In this document: positions 33,284 through 40,707 of the stretch, in pieces
Numbering within the stretch: position 1 is the first letter of the stretch
How the letters are laid out: each line of letters opens with the position of its first letter
Assembly (NCBI GenBank): GCA_017463565.1
Contig: JAFTOZ010000033.1
Span: 1-40,707 of the forward strand
Direction: 5' to 3'
DNA: 40,707 nucleotides
Origin: Clostridia bacterium
GTDB lineage: Bacteria; Bacillota; Clostridia; Christensenellales; CAG-1252
Translations under genes and position numbers: made by a program
The notes under the pieces: model-generated
The model's input: only the letters and a program-made list of their open reading frames with translations
What the model was told of the DNA's origin: nothing
Database searches by the model: none

Positions 33284-35143
33284 TCACTTTTTTCGCAACA
33301 GATAGATGATCAAAACGTTGATATCTGCCGGCGAAATGCCCGATATGCGGGCGGCTTGCCCCAACGTCAGGGGGCGAATGGCGTTTAGTTTTTGCCTTGC
33401 TTCCAGGCGAAGATTGTCCAGCTGGCCATAGTCGATATCCGCAGGCAGGCGTTTGTCCTCCAGCGCCATAGCTTCTTGGCGCATCAGTTGCTCCTGTTTG
33501 AGATAGCCCTCGTATTTGCAATCCACCGCCGCTTCGCGAAGAATCTCGGTGGGATAGGTGTCGAAGGGAGCAAGGGCGGCTACGTCCTGCCATACCACAC
33601 CCGAGTGGCGGAATAGGTCTCGCACACGAATACCTGCCTTGGGGGGTTGCTCGCCACCCTTGAGCAAAATGGGGGTGGTAACAGACGGAGGAAGAATGAT
33701 ATCCAGATCCGCCTCAAGCCGGGCGCGGACGGCACACTTTTGTTGGAAATTTTGCCACCGCTCGTCGGTGACTAATCCCCACTCTCTGCCAAGTGGCGTC
33801 AGACGGCGGTCGGCGTTGTCTTGGCGAAGACTGATGCGGTACTCGGCACGAGCCGTCATCATACGGTAGGGCTCGTTGGTGCCACGTGTGACTAAATCGT
33901 CCAACAGTACGCCGATATAGGCTTGGTCTCGGCGAAGGACTACGGGAGATTGCCCAAGCAGGGCGCGTGCGGCGTTGATACCTGCCATCAAGCCCTGTGC
34001 GGCGGCCTCTTCGTAGCCGGAACTGCCGTTGACCTGTCCTGCGCAGTATAGCCCCGGGATATGCTTGCTCTCCAGGGTGGGCAACAATGCCAACGGATCC
34101 AAACAATCGTACTCGATGGCGTAGGCGTATTGAAGGAAAACGCAATCCTCCAGGCCGGGAATGGTGCGATACATAGCCTCTTGTACGTCGCGAGGCAAGG
34201 AACTGGACATACCCTGGATATACATGGTGTCGCCATCCTTGGTTTCGGGCTCGACGAAGATTTGGTGGCGGTCGTGCGAGGCAAACCGCATAACCTTGTC
34301 CTCGATAGAGGGACAGTAGCGAGGCCCTACCCCTTGGATACTGCCGTTGTACATAGGCGCACGGTGTATGTTGTCTCGAATGATACGGTGCGTTTCGGCG
34401 TTGGTGTAGGTCAGATAGCAGGGAATCTGCTCCAAAAGGGGCTGGGTGCTGAGATAACTGAAGTGGAGAATATCTTCGTCACCGTCCTCTCTTTCCATAC
34501 ACTCGTAGTGAATGCTGTCCTTGGCAATACGTGCAGGCGTACCCGTTTTGAAACGGCGCATAGGGATACCGTGTGCGGCAAGATTGGTGGAAAGCTCTTC
34601 GCTACGGGCAAAGCCTGCAGGCCCCTCGGCGTAGTTTTCCTCTCCTCGAATGATACGGGCATTCATATAGACACCCGTGGCAAGCACAGCCACGCGGCAG
34701 GGTATCGTTTGCTCCTCTCCGTCTTTGCGAATGATCACACCGCAAATGCGACCCTCCCGGGTGGCAACGTCCAGCGCTTCTGCCTGCCAAAGGGTCAGGT
34801 TTGGCTCGGAGCGCAAGGTGGCGAGCATATTGTCGTGATAGACGTTTTTGTCCGTCTGTCCACGCAAACTCTGCACCGCTGCGCCTTTGGTGGCGTTGAG
34901 CATTTTGATCTGCAACAGACTTTGGTCGGCGCAGATACCCATTTGGCCGCCGAGTGCGTCTATTTCGCGCACGAGGTGTCCTTTGGCGGTGCCACCTACG
35001 TTGGGGTTGCAGGGCATATAGGCAACCGTGTCGATTTGGGTCGCCAACAGCAAAACGCGCACCCCCAGCCTGGCAAGGGCAAGGGCGCTTTCACAACCGG
35101 CGTGACCGGCTCCGATAACGATGGCGTCGAATTGCAGACTCAT
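33284..35143 (-). CDS. mnmG: tRNA uridine-5-carboxymethylaminomethyl modification enzyme MnmG (GidA)
   Basis: FAD-dependent partner of MnmE that modifies the wobble uridine of several tRNAs. The 619 residues begin with the FAD-binding VIGAGHAGCESALALARLG. The catalytic-loop segment CNPNVGGTAKGHLVREIDAL and the C-terminal helical domain ending ISGISPADINVLIIYL are also present. It overlaps mnmE by four bases (ATGA), a sign of coupled translation and equal dosage of the two partners. Confidence 0.98.
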   Translation of the reverse strand: MSLQFDAIVIGAGHAGCESALALARLGVRVLLLATQIDTVAYMPCNPNVGGTAKGHLVREIDALGGQMGICADQSLLQIKMLNATKGAAVQSLRGQTDKNVYHDNMLATLRSEPNLTLWQAEALDVATREGRICGVIIRKDGEEQTIPCRVAVLATGVYMNARIIRGEENYAEGPAGFARSEELSTNLAAHGIPMRRFKTGTPARIAKDSIHYECMEREDGDEDILHFSYLSTQPLLEQIPCYLTYTNAETHRIIRDNIHRAPMYNGSIQGVGPRYCPSIEDKVMRFASHDRHQIFVEPETKDGDTMYIQGMSSSLPRDVQEAMYRTIPGLEDCVFLQYAYAIEYDCLDPLALLPTLESKHIPGLYCAGQVNGSSGYEEAAAQGLMAGINAARALLGQSPVVLRRDQAYIGVLLDDLVTRGTNEPYRMMTARAEYRISLRQDNADRRLTPLGREWGLVTDERWQNFQQKCAVRARLEADLDIILPPSVTTPILLKGGEQPPKAGIRVRDLFRHSGVVWQDVAALAPFDTYPTEILREAAVDCKYEGYLKQEQLMRQEAMALEDKRLPADIDYGQLDNLRLEARQKLNAIRPLTLGQAARISGISPADINVLIIYLLRKK

Positions 35144-36444
35144 TTTCCTACACAGAAACGGCTGAATATGCCGTCGATAATTTGGTCGGTGGCGGTAGCA
35201 CCGTCTATTTCGCCCAGCGCAGAATAGGCTTGGCGAAGGGATAGCGCAACGGCATCGAGGGGCATCGTTTCGTATGCCTCACGCGCGGTGCGAAGATGAG
35301 CAAGCGCACGGCTGACCGCCTGGACGTGGCGATCTTCTACGAGCATACCGCCCACGGCGTGGGTGGTATTGACAAGGGCGGCAAGGTCTGCCAAAAGGGA
35401 GTCGATACCCAACCCCAGTTTGGCGCTGACGGTGGGATAGTCCCTCTTTTGCGTGCCGAGGTCACTCTTGTTGCGCACCACAAACAGGTGCTTGCCCTCT
35501 ACCCTGGCGAGTAACTGAGGGTCGGGCTCTTGGTCTCCGTCCAGCACGTAGACCACGGCGTCTGCTTTGTCGGCGGCAGCGTAGGCACGCTCTACACCGA
35601 TGGATTCCACCACGTCCTCTGTTTGGCGAAGACCTGCGGTATCCAGCAAATTCAAGCGCACACCGCCCACCGTGACCGACTCGCAAAGGGTGTCGCGCGT
35701 GGTGCCTGCAATCTCGGTGACGATGGCTCGATCCTCGTGCAAAATAGCGTTCAGAAGGCTGCTTTTGCCTGCGTTGGGACTGCCTACGATGGCTACGGAG
35801 ATACCGTGGCGAGCGAGTTTGCCGTCGCCTGCTGTGGCGGCAAGGGCGGAAAGGTCGGCGAGCACTTCGGCAAGCAGGGGCGCAAAGTTGCCGTCCAACT
35901 CCTCTTGCATTTCGTCGGGATAGTCAAGAGAGGCTTCGACGGAGGCCAGTAGCACCTCGAGTTTGGACAAGGAGGGAGCAAGACGCGCGGCAAGACTACC
36001 CTGCATAAGCGCACCTGCTGCGGCAAGCTCGGCGGCACTCTCTGCCTCGATGACACCCAATACTCCCTCGGCGGCAGACAAAGACAGTTTGCCGTTGAGG
36101 AAGGCGCGGCGAGTGAATTCGCCGGGAGCGGCGAGGCGAGCGCCTGCTTCGATGAAGGTACGCAATACCAAATTGGTGACGGTGACACCGCCGTGCACCT
36201 GCACCTCGACCATATCCTCGCCGGTATAGGAGCGAGGCGCCTTGAAGTAGACCATCATGCATTGCTCGCTGAAACCCTCGCCCACAAAGCGACCCAAGTA
36301 CATCACGTTGGGGGTGGGCTCGTGCGTATAAGCGCGCGTATGAAAAAAGCGCTCGACCAAGGGCAAACACCCCTCGCCCGACACGCGGACAATACTGATG
36401 GCACCCATACCTATGGGCGTTGAAATGGCCGTAATCAGCTGCAT
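35140..36444 (-). CDS. mnmE: tRNA modification GTPase MnmE
   Basis: GTPase that works with MnmG on wobble uridines. The 434 residues comprise an N-terminal tetrahydrofolate-binding domain and a helical domain that encloses a Ras-like G domain. The G domain shows GSPNAGKSSL near residue 220, DTAGLRQTEDVVE and NKSD. The C-terminal motif FCVGK keeps the essential cysteine. I start at the ATG at 36444, where AAAGGAG stands a few bases before it and MQLITAISTPIGMGAISIVR matches the family. A longer frame from 36531 would overlap jag. Confidence 0.97.
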   Translation of the reverse strand: MQLITAISTPIGMGAISIVRVSGEGCLPLVERFFHTRAYTHEPTPNVMYLGRFVGEGFSEQCMMVYFKAPRSYTGEDMVEVQVHGGVTVTNLVLRTFIEAGARLAAPGEFTRRAFLNGKLSLSAAEGVLGVIEAESAAELAAAGALMQGSLAARLAPSLSKLEVLLASVEASLDYPDEMQEELDGNFAPLLAEVLADLSALAATAGDGKLARHGISVAIVGSPNAGKSSLLNAILHEDRAIVTEIAGTTRDTLCESVTVGGVRLNLLDTAGLRQTEDVVESIGVERAYAAADKADAVVYVLDGDQEPDPQLLARVEGKHLFVVRNKSDLGTQKRDYPTVSAKLGLGIDSLLADLAALVNTTHAVGGMLVEDRHVQAVSRALAHLRTAREAYETMPLDAVALSLRQAYSALGEIDGATATDQIIDGIFSRFCVGK

Positions 36445-36472
36445 ACTCTCCTTTTTGGGCGTACCTCGCCCA

Positions 36473-36497
36473 CACAAAAACACCCCCTTGCGGGGGC
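36473..36497 (-). terminator. Hairpin terminator/attenuator between jag and mnmE
   Basis: On the minus strand CCCCC-GCAA-GGGGG is followed by TGTTTTTGTG. It lies just past the jag stop and before the mnmE ribosome site, so it would lower read-through from rpmH-jag into mnmE. No strong promoter is seen between it and mnmE. Confidence 0.75.
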
Positions 36498-36505
36498 ATT
36501 CGCGT

Positions 36506-37189
36506 TTAGAATCTTCTTTTTTTGCCCCCAAAGGAACGGGTTTTCATTCCTGCCGTGCGGAAGGACTTGTTGGTGCCATAGGTCACTTCGCGCTCTTTGG
36601 GCAAAATGGTTACGTAGCGGTTGGGCTCGTCTCCTTGGGACTCGGTGGTGACACGGTCGTCGTCTACCAAGGTCTCGTGAATGATACGGCGGTCTTGGTT
36701 GTTCATAGGCTCCAAGTCCACCTTTTTGCCCTCGCGGACGGCCTTGTCTGCCAAGCGGCGAGCAAGGGCACGCAGGGTTTCGCTACGACGGCCACGGTAG
36801 CCCTCGACGTCTACTGCCATCTTGACGTAGTTCTTTTCGTTGCGGTTGACGTAGATGGTAGCCAAGTATTGAATGGCGTCCAGCACCTCGCCACGGTAGC
36901 CGATGACGGAGGCGGCGTCCTTGCCGCTGACGTTGGCGGAATAACCGCCCTCCATCTCCTCCAACTCTACCTCGCAATCCAGACCCATACGCTCGATAAG
37001 TCCGACCAAATAGTCGCAAGCCTCGTCCTTGGGTGTGGTCTTGACGGTCAGGCGCACCTTTGCTTTGGCGAGCAAACCGCCTTTTTTGAGTACTTCGATA
37101 TCAACCTCGTCCTCGTCCATGCCCAGCTGTTCTAAGCCCAGAGCAATGGCCTCCTCGACGGTTTTTCCTTCTTTTTCGATATAAGTCAT
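36506..37189 (-). CDS. jag: RNA-binding protein Jag (KhpB/EloR type)
   Basis: SpoIIIJ-associated RNA-binding protein, linked to control of cell elongation and cell-wall genes in Bacillota. The 227 residues comprise a Jag-N domain (residues 1-50, EGKTVEEAIALGLEQLG), a type II KH domain near 85-150 (VIGYRGEVLDAIQYL), an R3H domain (RRLADKAV ... RRIIHETL) and a basic tail ending GGKKRRF. It follows yidC by 10 bases, and AAGGAG lies in that gap. The yidC-jag pairing is a Bacillota hallmark. Confidence 0.97.
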   Translation of the reverse strand: MTYIEKEGKTVEEAIALGLEQLGMDEDEVDIEVLKKGGLLAKAKVRLTVKTTPKDEACDYLVGLIERMGLDCEVELEEMEGGYSANVSGKDAASVIGYRGEVLDAIQYLATIYVNRNEKNYVKMAVDVEGYRGRRSETLRALARRLADKAVREGKKVDLEPMNNQDRRIIHETLVDDDRVTTESQGDEPNRYVTILPKEREVTYGTNKSFRTAGMKTRSFGGKKRRF

Positions 37190-37199
37190 TCTCTACTCC

Positions 37200-38309
37200 T
37201 TATAGACCGCGACGGTAGGGAGCGTCCAAGCGGGCTTGCTCCTCGGCGGCATCCTTCTTCTTGGTAGCCAAGTTGAAAATCACGTTGATGAGCACGGTCA
37301 ACAAGCTGTTGGTGAACATATAGATGGTGAATGCGGCGCTGTAGAACAGAGCGAAGATACCCATCATAATAGGCATAATCCACGTCATCATCTTCATGCT
37401 GCCGGCAGCACCCGGAATGGGCTTGCCGTTCTCGTCCGTTTGCTTGGGAGGCTCGGGTTGTTGGCCACGGGTCAAGCGGGTGGAGAGAATGCTCAAAACG
37501 ATACTCAAAACAGGCAGTACCAAATAGCCGTTCCAACGGCCCATTTGCCAGAAGCCCTTCGTAAACAGTTCGTTGGAGACCTTGTTGTACTCCTTCATAG
37601 CAGGCTCGAGCAGAGCGTTGTACATAGAATCGTAGTGCGCTACGCTAAACTCCAAGTTGCCGCTGGGCAGGTCGCCGTTCAAGTTGCCAAGACCGGAGCC
37701 GGTGAAGGTGGTTTGGTCGGGCACGGGGTTTGCCCAAGTGTCGGGCATAAACACGTTCTCTACCCAGAGCCATTTCCACTTCTTCTGACCCTTTTCGTTG
37801 ACACCCAACTTGTTGTAGGCGTCCAACATGATTTGTTGCTCCGTCTCCAAGTCGCCGTTCAAAAGCCCTGCGTCCACGATCTGCTCTTGGTAGACGTCTG
37901 CCAGTTGCTCGATGACACGTTGGTTTTCGTAGCGAACGCAGGCGTTGAAGCCCGAGAACACCACGAAGAAGATGATCATCGTGATGAGCATAGGCAAACA
38001 AGCACCCATCATGGAATAGCCGTGCTCCTTGTAGAGGGCGCGTTGCTTTTGGTTGAGAACTTGGGGATTGTCGCCGTAGGCGCTCTTCAGACGATCCAAC
38101 TCGGGCTGCATGATCTTCATGGCCTTGTTGTTTTTGCGCGTAGCGACCTTCTGCCAAATATCAAAAGGAGACACCAGTACCTTCAGACAGAGGGTGAATA
38201 CCACAACCGTCCATCCAAAGTTACCGATTGCCTCGTACATGGCATACAAAAGTTTACCAATCACATTGGTCAACTCGGCATCTGCCAAAAGTAAACTCAA
38301 ATTAACCAT
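37200..38309 (-). CDS. yidC: Membrane protein insertase YidC (SpoIIIJ/OxaA type)
   Basis: Inserts membrane proteins alone or with SecYEG. The 369 residues start with a first helix near 28-45 (GWTVVVFTLCLKVLVSPFD), a coiled-coil loop (MQPELDRLKSAYGDNPQ), then LPMLITMIIFFVVFSGF. A hydrophilic stretch of about 110 residues (about 130-240) comes before the last helices near 255-340. There is no lipobox. In place of the groove Arg of SpoIIIJ the first helix seems to have Lys (K43). It overlaps yidD by 13 bases. Confidence 0.95.
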   Translation of the reverse strand: MVNLSLLLADAELTNVIGKLLYAMYEAIGNFGWTVVVFTLCLKVLVSPFDIWQKVATRKNNKAMKIMQPELDRLKSAYGDNPQVLNQKQRALYKEHGYSMMGACLPMLITMIIFFVVFSGFNACVRYENQRVIEQLADVYQEQIVDAGLLNGDLETEQQIMLDAYNKLGVNEKGQKKWKWLWVENVFMPDTWANPVPDQTTFTGSGLGNLNGDLPSGNLEFSVAHYDSMYNALLEPAMKEYNKVSNELFTKGFWQMGRWNGYLVLPVLSIVLSILSTRLTRGQQPEPPKQTDENGKPIPGAAGSMKMMTWIMPIMMGIFALFYSAAFTIYMFTNSLLTVLINVIFNLATKKKDAAEEQARLDAPYRRGL

Positions 38310-38539
38310 TTTATTTTTCCTCGATAATTCTCACGCACAGGGTCAAAACCACCCTTGGCTAAAGGATTACAACGCAAAATACGCAATCCACCCAGAAAGC
38401 ATCCTATCCAAAAACCGTATTTTTCGATGGCCTGATAGGTAAAAGAGGAACAAGTGGGCACATAGATACAATTCGCCGCTAATGCTGGGGAAATGTACTT
38501 TTTATAGAAGCGCAGGAGCGCCCTTGCTATCCATTTCAT
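38297..38539 (-). CDS. yidD: Membrane protein insertion efficiency factor YidD
   Basis: Small membrane-associated protein that assists YidC-dependent insertion. The 80 residues show LLRFYKKYISPALAANCIYV, the PTCSSFTYQAI cysteine motif and RCNPLAKGGFDPV near the end. It overlaps rnpA by four bases (ATGA) and yidC by 13, so the three are translationally linked. Confidence 0.96.
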   Translation of the reverse strand: MKWIARALLRFYKKYISPALAANCIYVPTCSSFTYQAIEKYGFWIGCFLGGLRILRCNPLAKGGFDPVRENYRGKIKWLI

Positions 38540-38880
38540 GCCAATTGCAGTTTGCCTGCTTTTTGAAGAAGCGTCCTCAGATCTGAGGACAGCGCATGAT
38601 AGTCCAGCTCGGCGGCGCGATTGCGGGCGAGCACGATATAATTATACCCCTTTTTGACCTGGGGAATGAGAGCGTAGAATGCCTCGCGCAGACGGCGTTT
38701 GACCTTGTTGCGAACAACGGCCTTGCCTACCTTTTTGCTCACCACGAACCCTACCTTGGGTACGGAATAGCGGCTGGGTAAGGACACTACGACCAAACTA
38801 TCGCATGAAACACTCTTGCCCCGTTTGTAAATTACATCGAAACTACGCGCTGAGCGCAGCCGATACCGGGAAGGCATCAT
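38536..38880 (-). CDS. rnpA: Ribonuclease P protein component
   Basis: Protein cofactor of the RNase P ribozyme that matures tRNA 5' ends. The 114 residues include the signature RNKVKRRLREAFYAL near residues 54-69 and an aromatic N-terminal half. Two adjacent ATG codons (38880 and 38877) are possible; the first overlaps the rpmH stop by one base (TAATG), as is common for this pair. Confidence 0.96.
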   Translation of the reverse strand: MMPSRYRLRSARSFDVIYKRGKSVSCDSLVVVSLPSRYSVPKVGFVVSKKVGKAVVRNKVKRRLREAFYALIPQVKKGYNYIVLARNRAAELDYHALSSDLRTLLQKAGKLQLA

Positions 38881-39020
38881 TAGGCGGACAATACCTTTCT
38901 GCCACGGGCACGACGGCGTGCCAACACGTTACGACCGCTCTTGGTGGCCATACGAGCACGGAAACCGTGCACCTTGCTACGATGTCTCTTCTTGGGTTGA
39001 TAAGTTCTGAACATTGACAT
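38880..39020 (-). CDS. rpmH: 50S ribosomal protein bL34
   Basis: A 46-residue basic ribosomal protein: [20 protein letters not shown] and [18 protein letters not shown] are diagnostic. The ATG at 39020 is favoured because GAGG is seven bases upstream. An ATG two codons later (39014) would give the textbook 44-residue form. It is the first gene of the long minus-strand run ending in mfd. Confidence 0.96.
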   Translation of the reverse strand: MSMFRTYQPKKRHRSKVHGFRARMATKSGRNVLARRRARGRKVLSA

Positions 39021-39051
39021 AATCTATCCTCACTTTTGATAATTTTTCGTC

Positions 39052-39078
39052 AAAAAATTACTATTGCCGGGCAATAGT
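39052..39078 (-). promoter_or_regulatory. Leader hairpin followed by a T-run before rpmH
   Basis: On the minus strand ACTATTGC-CCG-GCAATAGT is a perfect 8-bp stem followed by AATTTTTT. It lies just downstream of the start expected from the consensus promoter, so it has the form of an early intrinsic terminator or attenuator. Confidence 0.6.
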
Positions 39079-39085
39079 TGAGTCC

Positions 39086-39114
39086 ATTATATACGAGTGG
39101 ACGGCTCTTGTCAA
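39086..39114 (-). promoter_or_regulatory. Consensus sigma-A promoter for rpmH-rnpA and downstream genes
   Basis: On the minus strand a perfect TTGACA (39109-39114) is followed after 17 bases by a perfect TATAAT (39086-39091). The transcription start would be near 39078. No DnaA-box cluster is seen in the 185-base gap to glmM, and no clear promoter for glmM either. Confidence 0.92.
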
Positions 39115-39205
39115 ACGTTTTTACGTAAATCGCACCGCTCACCTTTGGTGGGTACTTCTATTCTTGGCGGTTTTGGCATAGCATAAACCACAAAAGGAGA
39201 CGGCT

Positions 39206-40516
39206 ATGTTTTTTGGTACTGACGGGATTCGAGGCCACTTTGGCGCAGGGCTGGTTGCGACCGCCTACCGCTTGGGGCAGGTATTGGAGGGCTACGTATT
39301 GGTGGCAGAGGATAACCGCCCCTCTTCGCCACAGTTGGCGGCTGCCCTGTTGGCAGGATTGAAAAAGGGGGCGGCACGTGTGATTTATTTGGGGGTTTTG
39401 CCGACCCCCGTTCTTTCCTTTTTGGTACGGGCCTGGGGCGCAGATTGGGGGGTGATGATCACCGCCTCGCACAACCCCTCTGTCGATAACGGACTGAAAC
39501 TGATCACAGCAGACGGAGAAAAACCCACCGAAAAAAAGCAAAAAGGGTTGGAAAAAGAGATGGAGAAAAAGGACGGTTTGCCGGGGAAAATACCTGCTCC
39601 CTGCCCCACCGCAGACGCGGCAAAGCGAGGTATGCACGCATATTTGGAGAGTTTGCCCACCGAAAACCTGCGTGGGCTACGCGTGGCGGTGGACTGTGCT
39701 AACGGTGCGGCGTATTCTTTGGTGAAGCAAGCGTTTTTGTCGCGCGGGGCAACGGTGCGCTGTGTTGCACACGGCAAGGGAAACCGCATTAACGCAGGGT
39801 GTGGCGCCCTCTACCCTGCCTACGTGCATAGCCAAATGCAGGGGGATGATATTGCGTTTGCCCTGGACGGCGATGGGGATCGGTGTGTGGGCGTACTGCC
39901 CTCGGGCAGGATTTTGGACGGGGATTGCATACTCTATCTGCTCGCCTTGCATTGGAAAAGGCAGGGGTTGCTATGGCAGAGCACGGTAGTGGGCACGGAA
40001 CTGGCGAACGGTGCGCTGGAGGGGGCTTTGGGCGCACACGGCATTGGGATAGAGAGGGTGAACGTGGGTGATGCGAACGTGTGGGAGCGTATGAAAGAAA
40101 AGGGGTACGTATTGGGCGCAGAGCCAAGCGGACACGTGTTGATGCACTCGGCAATATCCTGCGGCACGAGAACGGCTTTGGCAGTAGCAGGAATCTACGG
40201 GGAAATTGAAAAAGATCTGCAGGGGTACTCTCCCCTGCCACAAGTTAGGCGGGATCTGCCTTTGGGAGAGAAAGACGTGGAAAAACTGTGCGTTTACGCA
40301 GAGGACGAAAGGGTGATCGAGGAAGCACTATCCCAGCACCTGGGGCAACGCATAGAGGTAGAGAGAGGCAAGGTGTGCAAGGCGCACCCTTGTAGGGTAC
40401 TGCTTCGCCCAAGCGGTACCCAACCCCTCGTGCGGGTGATGGTGGAGCACGATGACCCTCTGTTTGCCACCCACCTTGCAAACAAACTCGCCTCGGCGCT
40501 ATCGGTGGGCAAATAA
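39206..40516 (+). CDS. glmM: Phosphoglucosamine mutase
   Basis: Converts glucosamine 6-phosphate to glucosamine 1-phosphate for UDP-GlcNAc and peptidoglycan. The 436 residues begin MFFGTDGIRG, the GlmM hallmark. The phosphoserine loop ITASHNPSVDNGLKL lies near residue 85, the metal-binding DGDGDRCVG near 220, the sugar-binding AEPSGHV near 310, and a C-terminal RPSGTQPLVRVM. The last motif has Gln where most family members have Glu. AGGAG precedes the ATG by seven bases. It is divergent from rpmH. Its downstream side runs into the right-hand repeat array with no evident strong terminator. Confidence 0.96.
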   Translation: MFFGTDGIRGHFGAGLVATAYRLGQVLEGYVLVAEDNRPSSPQLAAALLAGLKKGAARVIYLGVLPTPVLSFLVRAWGADWGVMITASHNPSVDNGLKLITADGEKPTEKKQKGLEKEMEKKDGLPGKIPAPCPTADAAKRGMHAYLESLPTENLRGLRVAVDCANGAAYSLVKQAFLSRGATVRCVAHGKGNRINAGCGALYPAYVHSQMQGDDIAFALDGDGDRCVGVLPSGRILDGDCILYLLALHWKRQGLLWQSTVVGTELANGALEGALGAHGIGIERVNVGDANVWERMKEKGYVLGAEPSGHVLMHSAISCGTRTALAVAGIYGEIEKDLQGYSPLPQVRRDLPLGEKDVEKLCVYAEDERVIEEALSQHLGQRIEVERGKVCKAHPCRVLLRPSGTQPLVRVMVEHDDPLFATHLANKLASALSVGK

Positions 40517-40573
40517 AACGCTTGCGGTTGGTTTTCTCATTTTTGCGGAAAGGGGCAACTCCTCTTACGGTTA

Positions 40574-40703
40574 GCGTGTTATCCTTAACGGAGAACACGC
40601 AATGAATTGCAACCTTGCGGTTGCGTGAATTGAAAGCCGTGCTTTCGTGAATTGCCTGCGGCATGAATTGTGCCTTACGGCACATTGGTTGCAATTCAAT
40701 TCA
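40574..40703. repeat. Array of TGAATTG repeats alternating with small hairpins
   Basis: TGAATTG occurs at 40603-40609, 40626-40632, 40648-40654 and 40664-40670, and its reverse complement CAATTCA twice, overlapping, at 40692-40703. Between copies lie different perfect hairpins: CAACCttgcGGTTG, GAAAGCcgtGCTTTC, GCCtgcGGC and TGTGCCttacGGCACA. A larger one, GCGTGTT...AACACGC (40574-40600), precedes the block. The plan is the same as in the array at the left end of the window, but the repeat word differs. The window ends inside or right after it. The 57 bases between glmM and the array hold nothing I recognise. Confidence 0.85.
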
Positions 40704-40707
40704 TGGA

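Noticed and set aside
39021-39205. Replication origin next to rpmH
   Set aside because: No TTATCCACA-like boxes or AT-rich unwinding element are visible and dnaA is absent; the AT-rich part is explained by the rpmH promoter and leader.
40517-40573. Strong terminator right after glmM
   Set aside because: Only weak pairing and short T runs are visible; the first clear hairpin is part of the repeat array and has no T-run.

Overview
The window reads as a chromosome segment of an anaerobic, probably endospore-forming Bacillota (class Clostridia, most likely an uncultured gut-type lineage). The evidence is a low-GC-Gram-positive gene order, a four-cysteine L33, an L10 leader RNA, strong AGGAGG-type ribosome sites, and sporulation-linked genes (YyaC, a YetF-type DUF421 protein, Jag). 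The genes are GC-balanced to GC-rich, apart from one clearly AT-rich insert. Nearly everything runs on the minus strand. I saw no rRNA, tRNA, CRISPR array, transposase or phage gene.

Reading minus-strand transcription from right to left: (1) 39.0-25.1 kb is the classic oriC-side run rpmH-rnpA-yidD-yidC-jag-mnmE-mnmG-rsmG, followed by prfB-tsaD-M14 peptidase-tadA-pth-mfd. Spacing is tight and several genes overlap. Divergent from rpmH is glmM, not dnaA. (2) 25.0-22.6 kb is one large secreted PrsA/SurA-like lipoprotein with an Ig-like domain and an unusual cysteine cluster, tail-to-tail with trmL. (3) 21.9-18.4 kb is a phosphohexomutase and an MFS transporter with a large extracytoplasmic insertion. 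(4) 18.3-17.5 kb is an AT-rich 0.78-kb element with inverted-repeat ends that carries one small ParB-like gene. It lies directly behind a TSCPD-domain gene. (5) 17.1-16.3 kb is a membrane protein with a PH-like domain. (6) 16.0-12.6 kb is rpmG-secE-nusG-rplK-rplA-rplJ-rplL with two near-consensus promoters and an L10 leader. (7) 12.5-11.4 kb is yyaC-yetF on the opposite strand, separating rplL from rpoB. (8) 11.1-0.3 kb is rpoB-rpoC-metK-recD2.

Functionally the window is translation and transcription machinery (RNA polymerase, NusG, ribosomal proteins, RF2, RNase P protein), tRNA modification and quality control (MnmE/G, TsaD, TadA, TrmL, Pth), protein export (SecE, YidC, YidD), DNA repair (Mfd, RecD2) and envelope sugar metabolism (GlmM, phosphohexomutase).

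The least ordinary parts are non-coding. Both window ends lie in arrays of a short direct repeat alternating with different mini-hairpins. Two long perfect alternating purine-pyrimidine tracts flank the yyaC-yetF insertion. The ParB-like cargo element is bounded by two-part inverted repeats and internal terminator-like hairpins. Two genes (trmL and the M14 peptidase) look set up for leaderless mRNAs. The window may be a whole contig broken at the end arrays.
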